From assembly GCF_900115595.1 (NCBI RefSeq), contig NZ_FOXA01000006.1:1-64000 (forward strand): a stretch of 64,000 bases of DNA, given 5' to 3'. Shown piece by piece: positions 26,540 to 35,884 of the stretch. This stretch comes from Tranquillimonas alkanivorans. Its GTDB lineage: Bacteria > Pseudomonadota > Alphaproteobacteria > Rhodobacterales > Rhodobacteraceae. The notes below the pieces were generated by a model. That model searched no databases. It saw only the letters and a list, made by a program, of their open reading frames with translations, and was not told where the DNA came from. The position numbers and the translations under genes were made by a program. Numbering within the stretch: the stretch's first letter is position 1; each line of letters starts with the position of its first letter.

Positions 26540-27411
26540 ACCTCGACGATCTCATCGCCCTCGATATCCACACCCACGCGGAAGAGCCCTGCTGCGGCCC
26601 CCGCGACGACGGCTACGACGAGTTCCAGGCCGGGATGGCCAAGTACTTCAAGAACCCCGCCGGCGCGGAGGGCATGCTGCCCACGGTGCAGGACACCGCC
26701 AACTACTTCCGCGAACGGCGCATCGGCTGCGTGATCTTCCCCGTCGATTCCGAGCGCGAGACAGGCTTCCGCCGCTACTCGAACGAAGAGGTGGCGCGCA
26801 TCGCCGCCGAGAACAGCGACATCATGCTGCCATTCGCCTCGATCGACCCGGCCAAGGGCCGCGCCGGCGCGCGCGAGGCGCGGCGGCTGGTGCGCGAATT
26901 CGGCGTGCGGGGCTTCAAGTTCCACCCCACGCTGCAGGGCTTCTATCCCAACGACCGCGCCGCCTATCCGCTTTACGAAGCGATCGAGGAGGAGGGCGCG
27001 ATCACGCTTTTCCACACCGGCCAGACCGGCGTCGGAGCCGGCATGCGCGGCGGCATGAACATGCGGCTGAAGTATTCGAACCCGATGTACCTGGACGACG
27101 TGGCGGCGGACTTCCCAGACATGAAGATCATCGCCGCGCACCCATCGTTCCCGTGGCAGGAAGAGGCGCTGTCGGTCGCGACACACAAGCCCAACGTCTA
27201 CATCGACATGTCTGGCTGGTCGCCGAAGTACTTCCCGCCGATCCTGGTGCAGTACGCGAACACGCTTCTCAAGCACAAGATGCTGTTCGGGTCGGACTGG
27301 CCCGCGATCACGCCGGACCGGTGGCTGTCGGATTTTGAGAAGACCGAGATCCGGGAGGAAGTGAGGCCGCTGATCCTGAAGGAGAATGCGCGCCGTCTTC
27401 TGGCGCTCTGA
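26536..27411 (+). CDS. amidohydrolase-family hydrolase, probable 4-hydroxyphenyl-beta-ketoacyl-CoA hydrolase
   Basis: A 291-residue amidohydrolase-2 protein with the metal motif DIHTHAEEP near the N-terminus, KFHPTLQGF, ITLFHTGQTG, IAAHPSFPW and the late aspartate in FGSDWPAIT. Members of this family encoded beside fcs in Agrobacterium-type clusters act on the aryl beta-ketoacyl-CoA to give the benzoate-level acid. The gene overlaps marR by 4 bases, and the TRAP transporter follows 22 bases later with GGGAGGAG, so it is part of one operon. Confidence 0.85.
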   Translation: MNLDDLIALDIHTHAEEPCCGPRDDGYDEFQAGMAKYFKNPAGAEGMLPTVQDTANYFRERRIGCVIFPVDSERETGFRRYSNEEVARIAAENSDIMLPFASIDPAKGRAGAREARRLVREFGVRGFKFHPTLQGFYPNDRAAYPLYEAIEEEGAITLFHTGQTGVGAGMRGGMNMRLKYSNPMYLDDVAADFPDMKIIAAHPSFPWQEEALSVATHKPNVYIDMSGWSPKYFPPILVQYANTLLKHKMLFGSDWPAITPDRWLSDFEKTEIREEVRPLILKENARRLLAL

Positions 27412-27433
27412 GTTTCATTCAAGGGAGGAGAGA

Positions 27434-28528
27434 ATGAACAAGCGATTGACCCTCACGGGCCTCGCCGCGGCGGGCCTGATCGCGGCGGCCTCGGCGGCCC
27501 CCGCGCAGAACCTGAGGATCGCGTCGGCCGCGCCGGCCGCGCACCCGGCCACCTACATGTACGAGAAGTTCGCCGAGTACCTGGAAGAGGAGTCAGGCGG
27601 CGGGATCGACAGCACGACGCTCGGCTTCGAGGTCGTGAAGCTGCCGCAGATGAAGGACGCGCTGCAAAGCGGGCTGGTGGACGTGGGCAACTTCCTGCCC
27701 CTCTACTTCCCCGCCGACATGCCGCAGACCGGCGTCGCCGGCGACCTGGCGCTGATCGGCCGCAGCCCGCACGCCATGGGGCTGGCGATGACCGAGTTCC
27801 TGGTCACCTGCGAACCCTGCCAGGAAGAACTCAACGAGTTCGGCATCGTGTCGCTCGGCGCCGGGTCGTCGGATGTCTACGCCCTGATCACCAACCAGCC
27901 GGTCGAGACGGCCGAGGACCTGCAGGGCCTGCGACTGCGGTCGGGCGGGGCGCCCTATTCCCGCTGGGCCGAGCACTTCGGCGCGACGCCCGTGAACATC
28001 GCCGTGGGTGACCAGTTCGAGGCGATGTCGCAGGGCACGATCGACGGCACCATGGCCTCGATCGTCGACCTGCTGTCGTTCCGGCTGATCGACATCGCCG
28101 ACAGTGTCACCATGGTCCCGATCGGCACCTATCACGTCACCTCGAACTTCACGGTGCCGGTGCCGACGTGGGAGGGGCTGACGCCCGAGCAGCGCGAGCA
28201 GGTCGGCCGCGCCGCCGCGCGCGCCAACCTCGATCTGACCGACCGCTGGGCCTTCCAGCTTCCGGCGGCGGCGCGCGAGGCGCTCGAGGGCTCGGACATC
28301 CAGGTGATCGAGCCGGACCCGGCCTTCCTCGAGGCGTCCGAGGCGTTCGCCCAGCAGGACGCCGAGGCACAGGTCGAGGAGTCGGGCGCCGAGGCGGCAC
28401 AGTTCCGCGACCTTGTCGAGAAGTGGACCGCCATTGTCGAGGAGGTCGGCGAGGACCCCGAGGCGCTGGCCGAGCGCGCCCAGACCGAGATCTGGGACAA
28501 GGTCGACTGGTCCACCTACGGCCTTTGA
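27434..28528 (+). CDS. TRAP transporter solute-binding protein for aromatic acids (DctP)
   Basis: A 364-residue DctP-type protein. The signal peptide LTGLAAAGLIAAASAAPAQ ends before NLRIASAAPAAHPATY. It has a Cys pair (TCEPCQEE) and the second-lobe pattern LRLRSGGAPYSRWAEHFGATP. It is longer than the usual 330 residues because of an Ala/Glu-rich C-terminal helix region. It is encoded in the hydroxycinnamate operon, so ferulate/coumarate-type acids are the expected ligands (inference). ATG 27434 follows GGGAGGAGAGA. Confidence 0.9.
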   Translation: MNKRLTLTGLAAAGLIAAASAAPAQNLRIASAAPAAHPATYMYEKFAEYLEEESGGGIDSTTLGFEVVKLPQMKDALQSGLVDVGNFLPLYFPADMPQTGVAGDLALIGRSPHAMGLAMTEFLVTCEPCQEELNEFGIVSLGAGSSDVYALITNQPVETAEDLQGLRLRSGGAPYSRWAEHFGATPVNIAVGDQFEAMSQGTIDGTMASIVDLLSFRLIDIADSVTMVPIGTYHVTSNFTVPVPTWEGLTPEQREQVGRAAARANLDLTDRWAFQLPAAAREALEGSDIQVIEPDPAFLEASEAFAQQDAEAQVEESGAEAAQFRDLVEKWTAIVEEVGEDPEALAERAQTEIWDKVDWSTYGL

Positions 28529-28536
28529 GCCACGCA

Positions 28537-28556
28537 CCCCGGCCGCACGGCCGGGG
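28537..28556 (+). promoter_or_regulatory. hairpin between dctP and dctQ
   Basis: CCCCGGCCG (28537-28545) pairs perfectly with CGGCCGGGG (28548-28556); in practice about 8 bp close a 4-base loop. It lies 8 bases after the dctP stop, in the same place as the hairpins in the other two DctPQM sets. Confidence 0.55.
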
Positions 28557-28588
28557 CCACTCCCCCTTGCCTGTCCGATGGTGACGTT

Positions 28589-29089
28589 ATGACCGCGCTT
28601 TCCGCGTTGGCCACCTCGATCAGCCGCGCCCTCGCCTTCGTCGGCGCGGCGGCGGTCGTCGTGATGATGCTGCACATCTGCGCCGACGTGGTTGTGCGCA
28701 ACCTCTTCAACGTCTCGATGAACGTCACCGTCGACCTCGTCTCGCGCTACTACATGACGGCCATCGCCTTCCTGCCGCTGGGCTATCTGGAACTGCGGGA
28801 CGAGATGGTGTCGGTCGAGCTGCTGGACGCGGCCTTCCCCCGCCCGCTCATGCGGGTGTCGGACACGCTGGTGGCGCTGATCGTCTCGGGCCTCTACGTC
28901 GTGCTCGCCTGGTCCACCTGGCCCACGGCGTTCTCGAACCTCCGCTCGGGGACCTTCGTCGAACTGGTGAACATCCAGCTTCCGGTCTGGCACAGCTACT
29001 TCATCCCGCCGGTGGGCTTCACGCTCGCCGCGCTCGCCACGCTGATCAAGGCCGCAGACCTGGTCCTGCCCGGGAAGCGCAGGGCATGA
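28589..29089 (+). CDS. TRAP transporter small permease (DctQ)
   Basis: A 166-residue, four-helix membrane protein with AAAVVVMMLHICADVVVRN near the N-terminus and the family-typical LPVWHSYFIPPVGF near the end. It overlaps the DctM start by 4 bases. It is a partner of the aromatic-acid TRAP system. Confidence 0.9.
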   Translation: MTALSALATSISRALAFVGAAAVVVMMLHICADVVVRNLFNVSMNVTVDLVSRYYMTAIAFLPLGYLELRDEMVSVELLDAAFPRPLMRVSDTLVALIVSGLYVVLAWSTWPTAFSNLRSGTFVELVNIQLPVWHSYFIPPVGFTLAALATLIKAADLVLPGKRRA

Positions 29090-30390
29090 GCGTCGAGACG
29101 GGCTTCACCGGCATCGCGATCCTCGCGCTCTTGCTGATCCTGCGGGTGCCGGTCGCGATGGCGCTGGTCGCGGTGTCCTTCGGCGGCATCGCCTGGCTGC
29201 TGGGCGTGACCCCGGCCGTCGGCATCCTTTCGAACACCCCCTACAGCTTCGTGGCCAGCTGGACGCTTTCGGCGGTGCCAATGTTCCTGCTGATGGGCTT
29301 CGTCGCCTTCCACAGCGGCCTGACCGGCGGGCTGTTCGAGGCGGCGAAGGTCGTGCTGCGGCGGCTGCCCGGCGGGCTCGCCATCTCGTCGATCTTCGCC
29401 TGCTCGGGCTTTGCGGCGGTCTCCGGCTCGTCGCTCGCCTGCGCCGCCGCGATGGGGCGCATCGCCATCCCCGAGATGGTCTCGGCCGGCTACCGCCCCT
29501 CGATCGCGGCGGGCTCGATCGCCGCGGGCGGCACCATCGGCGCATTAATTCCGCCGTCGATCCTGATGATCGTCTACGGTGTCTTCGCCGAGACGTCGGT
29601 CACGCAGGTCTTCGTCGGCGGCATCGGCATCGGCATCGTCACCGCACTGGCCTATTGCCTGTGCGTCCTCCTCCTGGCCCGCTTTCGCCCCGACATCATC
29701 CCGCCCACCACGGTGGCCGCCGAACAAGCCGGCGGGCGCGAGGCGGTGCTGGCGGTGCTTCCTATCATCGCGCTCGTGGTTCTGGTCTTCAGCGGCCTGT
29801 TCTCGGGCTTCTTCACCGCAACCGAGGCCGGCGCTGTCGGCGCGCTCGGCACCATCGCGCTGGCTGCCGCGACGGGTCGCCTGTCCGGTCACGCCATCCG
29901 CCAGTCGCTGCTGGAAACGGTGACGACCAGCGGTTCGCTCTTCATCATCGGCGTCGGCGCGGCGATGTTCACGCGTTTTCTCGGGATCAGCGGCCTGTCC
30001 GGCTTCATCTCGTCGGCGGTCGCGGGATCGGGCCTGTCCTATGCCGAGCTGATGCTGATCATCGTGCTGATCTACCTCCTCCTCGGCACTTTCATGGAGC
30101 CGTTCGGCGCCATGCTGATCACGCTGCCGATCTTCCTGCCCATCCTGCGGCAAGAGGCGATCAGCCTGGTCTGGTTCGGCGTCCTGGTGGTCAAGCTGCT
30201 TGAGATCGGGATGATTACCCCGCCGGTGGGCATGAACGTGTTCGTCATCAAGAACGTCGCGGGGCGATACGTCTCGGTCATGCAGGTGTTCGCAGGCGTC
30301 CTGCCCTTCATCCTGGCCGACCTGCTGATCGTCGCGCTCGTCATCGCGGTCCCCGGGATCGTGATGTTCCTGCCGGACCTGCTGAACTGA
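29086..30390 (+). CDS. TRAP transporter large permease (DctM)
   Basis: A 434-residue, 12-helix permease. It has GFAAVSGSSLACAAAMGRIA, AAGGTIGALIPPSILMIVYG and KLLEIGMITPPVGMNVFVIK. It carries out the Na+-coupled transport step of the system. It is the last gene of the operon, ending 42 bases from the convergent gli gene, with a small hairpin between them. Confidence 0.95.
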   Translation: MSVETGFTGIAILALLLILRVPVAMALVAVSFGGIAWLLGVTPAVGILSNTPYSFVASWTLSAVPMFLLMGFVAFHSGLTGGLFEAAKVVLRRLPGGLAISSIFACSGFAAVSGSSLACAAAMGRIAIPEMVSAGYRPSIAAGSIAAGGTIGALIPPSILMIVYGVFAETSVTQVFVGGIGIGIVTALAYCLCVLLLARFRPDIIPPTTVAAEQAGGREAVLAVLPIIALVVLVFSGLFSGFFTATEAGAVGALGTIALAAATGRLSGHAIRQSLLETVTTSGSLFIIGVGAAMFTRFLGISGLSGFISSAVAGSGLSYAELMLIIVLIYLLLGTFMEPFGAMLITLPIFLPILRQEAISLVWFGVLVVKLLEIGMITPPVGMNVFVIKNVAGRYVSVMQVFAGVLPFILADLLIVALVIAVPGIVMFLPDLLN

Positions 30391-30414
30391 TCGCGTGCCA
30401 TGGAAGCACCGAAC

Positions 30415-30429
30415 GGGGCGCCACGCCCC
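30415..30429. terminator. possible bidirectional terminator
   Basis: GGGGCG (30415-30420) and CGCCCC (30424-30429) form a 6-bp stem with a 3-base loop, between the convergent dctM and gli stops. No U tract is present, so intrinsic termination is only a suggestion. Confidence 0.35.
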
Positions 30430-30432
30430 TGA

Positions 30433-31314
30433 TCAGATCGCGGCCGACCGGGAGAAGGATGGGAAATCGAATAGAGCCTCGGGGTTCTCGACGAGCGCGA
30501 GGTGCCGCCCTCGCTCGTCCGGGAACCAGCTCAGGCTGGTGTCGAGCAGAGCCGCGTCGTCTGGATATTCGCCGGTGCTCTGCGCAAGATTGTGCGGGAA
30601 ATTCGTGCCCCAGACGATGCGTTCGGGGGCGTGGCAGGCCAGGACTCGTGCCACGGCGGCGACATCGTCGAAGTCGGGTGCTCCGGCCCGCGAGGATTCG
30701 TAGCAGCCGGCAAACTTGAACCAGCTATTGCCTCCGTCGATCAGGCGCTTGACCAGGTCGACCTCGGGGCCGTCGGGCGCGGCCCCGCGGAAGAACTTGC
30801 CATGATGATCGAGCACCCAGCGCGAGCGCAGCCTCGACAGCCGCGGGAAATGATCCTCGATGTTCGAGCCGTCGAACTGAATCGCCATCATCCAGCCAGC
30901 CGAAGCGGCCCGCGCGTCGACCGCCTCCAAGGCGTCCAAGCCGACCGCACCGCCCGGCAGGTCCATGATCCGAGCGCCACGCACCCCTCGGGCGTGCATC
31001 TCCGAAAGCTCGGTGTCGGAGGTTCCTGCGTCGATGACCGCCACGCCCCGCGCGATGTCCCCCATGGCGTCGAGCGCGGCGAGGAGGTTCGCATTATTGC
31101 GCTGATGGGCGTTGCCTTGCGTGACCACCAGCCGGTCGACGCCCAGCCAGTCCATCACCTTGCGGTACTCTGCCGGTCCTGGCAGCCCCTCCGGAAGCGC
31201 CGGGCCGCCCGGCCGGCAAGGAAAGCCGGGAAGGTAGAGGTGCAACTGCGTGTCCACCGCGCCGGGCGGAAGAGTCGTCCGGGGCTTTGCACCGGTGTAG
31301 GTCCGGTCGACCAT
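30433..31314 (-). CDS. gli: D-galactarolactone isomerase
   Basis: A 293-residue amidohydrolase-2 protein closely resembling galactarolactone isomerase of Agrobacterium. It shows GAVDTQLHLYLPGFP at the metal site, TQGNAHQRNN, GARIMDLPGGAVG, WVLDHHGKFF and RIVWGTNFPHN. It interconverts galactaro- and glucaro-lactones ahead of the cycloisomerase. ATG 31314 shares its A with the gci stop; the GTG just upstream would give a GTGA overlap. It lies directly downstream of gci and kdgD, in the order expected for hexarate catabolism. Confidence 0.85.
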   Translation of the reverse strand: MVDRTYTGAKPRTTLPPGAVDTQLHLYLPGFPCRPGGPALPEGLPGPAEYRKVMDWLGVDRLVVTQGNAHQRNNANLLAALDAMGDIARGVAVIDAGTSDTELSEMHARGVRGARIMDLPGGAVGLDALEAVDARAASAGWMMAIQFDGSNIEDHFPRLSRLRSRWVLDHHGKFFRGAAPDGPEVDLVKRLIDGGNSWFKFAGCYESSRAGAPDFDDVAAVARVLACHAPERIVWGTNFPHNLAQSTGEYPDDAALLDTSLSWFPDERGRHLALVENPEALFDFPSFSRSAAI

Positions 31315-32450
31315 CACGACGCCTTCGGAGCGAACTCGGCCAGCGCGTCGCGGTTGATCTCGATCCCCAGGCCGGGACCCGCGGGGATGACGACGATGCC
31401 GTTCTCGTGCTCGATCGGGCGGGTGACGATCGCCTGGCGGAACGGGTTTGGCGTTCGGTCAAACTCGAGGATCGGCTCTACCGGGTCGCGCCGGGGCGGG
31501 TCCGGCAACTGGGCCGCCACCCATTGCAGGCTGGCCGCGATCTGCACTGCCGTGCCCCACACATGCGGCACCAGCCGCACGCCGCGCAGGGCCGCCATGT
31601 CGGCGACGCGCCGCATCTCGGTGAAGCCGCCCGTGCCGCACAGATCGGGCTGGGCGATGTCGATGCAGCCGGATTCGAGCGGCTCGCGGAAGCCGAAACG
31701 CCCGTGCCATGTCTCGCCCCCCGCGACGGGGATGGGCTGGCTCGCCCGGACTTCTCGGTAGGCTTCCAACTGTTCAGGGATCACCGGCTCCTCGAACCAG
31801 TCGATGTCGTAGTCCGCTGCCTTCTGTCCCAACTCGATCGCCTCGCGCACGGTGTAGCCGTGATTGGCGTCGATCATCAGCCGGGTCTCGGGCCCGATGG
31901 CGTCGCGCACCGCGCGGATGACGGCCAGGTCCTCGGGGACGCCGAAGCCGATCTTGATCTTCACGGCATGGAACCCGGCTTCGGCATGAGCCGCGCACTC
32001 GGCGGCGTTGTCGGCGACCCGGTCCACGCCGTCGCGGCGGAACGAGCCAGTCGCGTAGGCGCGGACCTTCTCACGCACCCGACCCCCCAGAAGCACCGAG
32101 ACGGGGACCCCGAAATGCTTACCCTTGATGTCCCAGAGCGCGACATCGATCCCCGACAGCGCCGTGACCGTCAGACCGCGCTGCCCCTGGTCACGGAACA
32201 GGTTGTAAAGCTCCTGCCACAGTATCTCGGTATCGCGCGGGTCGCGGCCGATCAGGCGTGGCGCGTATGCCTCGACCACCGCGGCGTTGGGCCGCGCGGG
32301 GCCGAGGCATTCGCCCCACCCCGTCGTGCCGTCCGCGCAGACGATCTCGACCAGCACGTGCTGGCGGCGGGTAAAACGCATCGAGGCGCTTTCGAAGGCA
32401 GTGTCGAGCGGGTGGTCCAGAATGTGAGTGTGAACAGCTGCAATCTTCAT
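31314..32450 (-). CDS. gci: D-galactarolactone cycloisomerase
   Basis: A 378-residue enolase-superfamily (mandelate racemase/muconate lactonizing group) protein. The catalytic lysines Lys164/Lys166 are in KIKIGFG. The metal ligands are Asp194 (MIDANHGY), Glu220 (WFEEPV) and Glu246 (GGETWHG), and the general base is His296 (VPHVWGT). Sequence and spacing agree with Gci of Agrobacterium, which opens D-galactaro-1,4-lactone to 3-deoxy-2-keto-hexarate. The product feeds KdgD, encoded 7 bases upstream. Confidence 0.92.
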   Translation of the reverse strand: MKIAAVHTHILDHPLDTAFESASMRFTRRQHVLVEIVCADGTTGWGECLGPARPNAAVVEAYAPRLIGRDPRDTEILWQELYNLFRDQGQRGLTVTALSGIDVALWDIKGKHFGVPVSVLLGGRVREKVRAYATGSFRRDGVDRVADNAAECAAHAEAGFHAVKIKIGFGVPEDLAVIRAVRDAIGPETRLMIDANHGYTVREAIELGQKAADYDIDWFEEPVIPEQLEAYREVRASQPIPVAGGETWHGRFGFREPLESGCIDIAQPDLCGTGGFTEMRRVADMAALRGVRLVPHVWGTAVQIAASLQWVAAQLPDPPRRDPVEPILEFDRTPNPFRQAIVTRPIEHENGIVVIPAGPGLGIEINRDALAEFAPKAS

Positions 32451-32457
32451 GGGCGGC

Positions 32458-33420
<963 letters not shown>

Positions 33421-33428
33421 TCAACGAG

Positions 33429-34175
33429 TCAGTGCTCGCTCATTGCCGCCTTGCGGCGCAGCGCGCGATATCGGCGCAGCCCGTTCGTCAGATGACGCCG
33501 CATGGCCTGCCGCGCCCCATCCTCGTCTCCGGCGGAAATCGCATCCGCGATGCTGTGATGCTCGGTCCGCAGCTGAGCATAGTATTGACCGCTGACCACC
33601 GCGGCGGCGCCCCCACCAAGCCGCGCCCTCGGAATCGCACGCCCCCCCAAAGACTCCAGAAACTGCTCGAAACGGGGATTATTGGTGGCTCGCGCAACTG
33701 CTAGGTGAAAGTCGAAATCCAACGGCCCCGTCTCGCCGCCGGCCGCCGCGACCTTGTCCAACGCCTCCAGGGTTTCGATTATGGTCGCCTCTTGCGCAGG
33801 CGACCTCCGTGCGGCCGCCAGACCCGCGGCCTCCACCTCGATGGCAATGCGAAACTCCATCATTTCCAAAAGGTTGGATAGCTTTTGCAAATCCACGGCG
33901 TCGAACGCCGAGCCGCCCGACAGCGTATTGGCGATGACAAATACGCCGGCCCCCTGCCGGGCCTCGACCAGCCCTTCCGAACGCAAGGCTGAAATCGCCT
34001 CGCGCACGACTGTGCGCGACACGCCGTGCTGCGCGGTCAGCATCGCCTCGCTGGGCAGCTTTACGCCGACCGGCACCTCCCCGGACAGGATCGATGCGCG
34101 CAGTTGGCTCGCTAGACTCTGGACGAGGCTTCGCCGCTCGCCCGCTCCCTGCGCCGTGGCCGGTTTGCCCGCCAT
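33429..34175 (-). CDS. FadR-subfamily GntR regulator
   Basis: A 248-residue regulator. The GntR winged helix (LRASILSGEVPVGVKLPSE, then TVVREAISALRSEGLVEARQ) is followed by an all-helical FCD domain whose metal/ligand histidines include DFHLAVARATNN and RTEHHSIADAI. It is the first gene of the hexarate operon and divergent from a TRAP transporter. It is predicted to repress both until a hexarate or an intermediate binds. The binding motif appears on both sides of the gene. Confidence 0.9.
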   Translation of the reverse strand: MAGKPATAQGAGERRSLVQSLASQLRASILSGEVPVGVKLPSEAMLTAQHGVSRTVVREAISALRSEGLVEARQGAGVFVIANTLSGGSAFDAVDLQKLSNLLEMMEFRIAIEVEAAGLAAARRSPAQEATIIETLEALDKVAAAGGETGPLDFDFHLAVARATNNPRFEQFLESLGGRAIPRARLGGGAAAVVSGQYYAQLRTEHHSIADAISAGDEDGARQAMRRHLTNGLRRYRALRRKAAMSEH

Positions 34176-34243
34176 TGCCCGATGCTCCTCTTTCAGTATC
34201 CGCCCGCATGATAGTTACGGCTTCGGCGATCACAATACGAGCA

Positions 34244-34271
34244 TTGACAGCTTGTCATACGAGTAGATACC
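34244..34271 (+). promoter_or_regulatory. TRAP promoter with embedded FadR-type operator
   Basis: TTGACA (34244-34249) is a perfect -35; GATACC (34266-34271), 16 bases on, is a weak -10. Between them TTGTCATACGA (34252-34262) fits TNGTNNNACNA on both strands. A repressor here would block RNA polymerase. ATACGAG occurs twice as a direct repeat (34235-34241 and 34257-34263). Confidence 0.6.
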
Positions 34272-34335
34272 AATCTATCAGGCTGCGGGAGTCGTCGAGG
34301 AGCTGACCGCAGCGCCAAACGAGGAGGAGACACCC

Positions 34336-35310
34336 ATGAAATTGAACAGGATTTCGCCCGTTGCCGCCGCCGTCGCGGCGATCGCGGCAGCCGCTCCGGC
34401 CGCCGCCGAAGAGATCCGCGGCTGGAATACTCACGCTCCGGATTATCCCGTCTCGGTCGCGATGGACCACTTCGGCGAGATGGTTGCGGAGCGCACCGAG
34501 GGCCGGATCGAACCGAACACCTATCACTCGGCACAGCTGGGCGAGCAGGACCAGGCGATCGAGCAGATGCAGTTCGGCGGCATCGACTTCGCGGTGTTCA
34601 ACCTCGTTCCGCTGAACAACATCGTCCCCGAGACGCAGGTCACCACCCTGCCCTATGCCTTCCGCTCGGTCGATCACATGCACCGCGTCGTCGACGGCCC
34701 GATCGGCGAGGAGCTCGCCGCCGCTATGGAGCCTGCGAACATGGTCGGCCTCGCCTGGTACGACAGCGGCGCGCGGTCGTTCTATGCCAACACGCCGCTG
34801 AATTCGGTCGAGGATCTGGAGGGGCTGAAGATCCGCGTCCAGAACTCGGATGTGAACGTTGCCATGGTCGAGGCGCTCGGCGCGAACGCGACGCCGATCC
34901 CCTTCGGCGAAGTCTATTCCTCGATCCAGACCGGCGTCGTCGACGGCGCCGAGAACAACTGGCCGTCTTACGAATCCACCGGCCATTACGAGGTGGCGCC
35001 GCACTACATCCTCGACGAGCACACGATCGTTCCCGAGGTCTTCGTCATAAACAAAGACACTTGGGACTCCTGGAGCGCCGAGGACCAGGAGATCGTGCGC
35101 CAGGCGGCGAAGGAGTCCGCCGAACTGCAGCGCGAGCTCTGGGCCGAGCGCGAGGAGCAGTCCGAGCAGATCGTGCGCGATGCCGGGGCGACCATCGTAG
35201 AACTCGAGGACAAGAGCGCCTTCATCGAGGCGATGAACCCAGTCTACGACCAGTTCGTCACCGACGAGAACCTGCGTGATCTGCTGAACCGCATTCAGGC
35301 CACCGAGTAA
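34336..35310 (+). CDS. TRAP transporter solute-binding protein (hexuronate/hexarate type DctP)
   Basis: A 324-residue DctP protein with signal peptide VAAAVAAIAAAAPAAA and a mature start near EEIRGWNTHAPDYP. It has LGEQDQAIEQMQFGGIDFAV and LKIRVQNSDVNVAMVEALGA, followed by SIQTGVVDGAENN, the pattern of sugar-acid-binding members. GAGGAGG precedes ATG 34336. The gene is divergent from the galactarate operon, so galacturonate, glucuronate or the hexarates are likely ligands (inference from context). Confidence 0.9.
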   Translation: MKLNRISPVAAAVAAIAAAAPAAAEEIRGWNTHAPDYPVSVAMDHFGEMVAERTEGRIEPNTYHSAQLGEQDQAIEQMQFGGIDFAVFNLVPLNNIVPETQVTTLPYAFRSVDHMHRVVDGPIGEELAAAMEPANMVGLAWYDSGARSFYANTPLNSVEDLEGLKIRVQNSDVNVAMVEALGANATPIPFGEVYSSIQTGVVDGAENNWPSYESTGHYEVAPHYILDEHTIVPEVFVINKDTWDSWSAEDQEIVRQAAKESAELQRELWAEREEQSEQIVRDAGATIVELEDKSAFIEAMNPVYDQFVTDENLRDLLNRIQATE

Positions 35311-35325
35311 TCCGCCTCCTCAAAA

Positions 35326-35358
35326 CGGCCGCCTTCCGCGTTCTGCGGGGGGCGGCCG
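35326..35358 (+). promoter_or_regulatory. hairpin between dctP and dctQ
   Basis: CGGCCGCC (35326-35333) pairs with GGCGGCCG (35351-35358), and a nested CCGC/GCGG stem (35336-35339 with 35345-35348) extends it. It lies 16 bases after the dctP stop and ahead of dctQ, as in the two other DctPQM operons. Confidence 0.6.
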
Positions 35359-35383
35359 AGATCCGATATCGGAGCATAGAGAC

Positions 35384-35884
35384 ATGCGGTTCAAGGTGCT
35401 GGACTACCTCGTCACCCTGGTGGTGGCCGTCAGCGGCGGCGCGCTGGTCCTTCTGGTGGCGATCACCGGCTGGCAGGTCTATGGGCGCTACGTACTGAAC
35501 GATACGCCCACCTGGGCGGAAAGATTGTCGCTGCTTCTGATCCTGATCGTTGCGCTTCCCCTGTCCGCGGTCGGACTGCGTGAGAACATCCACCTGGGCA
35601 TCAGCTACATCGTCGAGATGCTGCCGAGACGAGCGCAGTACGGGTTCGAGCTACTCAGGACGCTGCTGCTGGGCGCCTTCGGTGTGGCGATGTCCGTCTA
35701 TTCCTACGAATTGGTCGTCGGCACCTGGAACCGCGCCATCCCGCTGCTGGGCGTACCGCAGGGCGTGCAGTACCTGCCGCTCGTCATCACCGGCGGCCTC
35801 ATCGTGATCTTCATGGCCGAGCGGATGTGGTTTCTGCTTCGCCACCCTGCCGAATGGCTCGAACGCACCGAGGAGACGATTTGA
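35384..35884 (+). CDS. TRAP transporter small permease (DctQ)
   Basis: A 166-residue, four-helix protein with YLVTLVVAVSGGALVLLVAITGWQ in the first segments and RYVLNDTPTWAERLSLLL, a typical DctQ loop. RENIHLGISYIVEMLP matches the family core. Its stop shares one base with the DctM start (TGATG). Confidence 0.9.
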   Translation: MRFKVLDYLVTLVVAVSGGALVLLVAITGWQVYGRYVLNDTPTWAERLSLLLILIVALPLSAVGLRENIHLGISYIVEMLPRRAQYGFELLRTLLLGAFGVAMSVYSYELVVGTWNRAIPLLGVPQGVQYLPLVITGGLIVIFMAERMWFLLRHPAEWLERTEETI

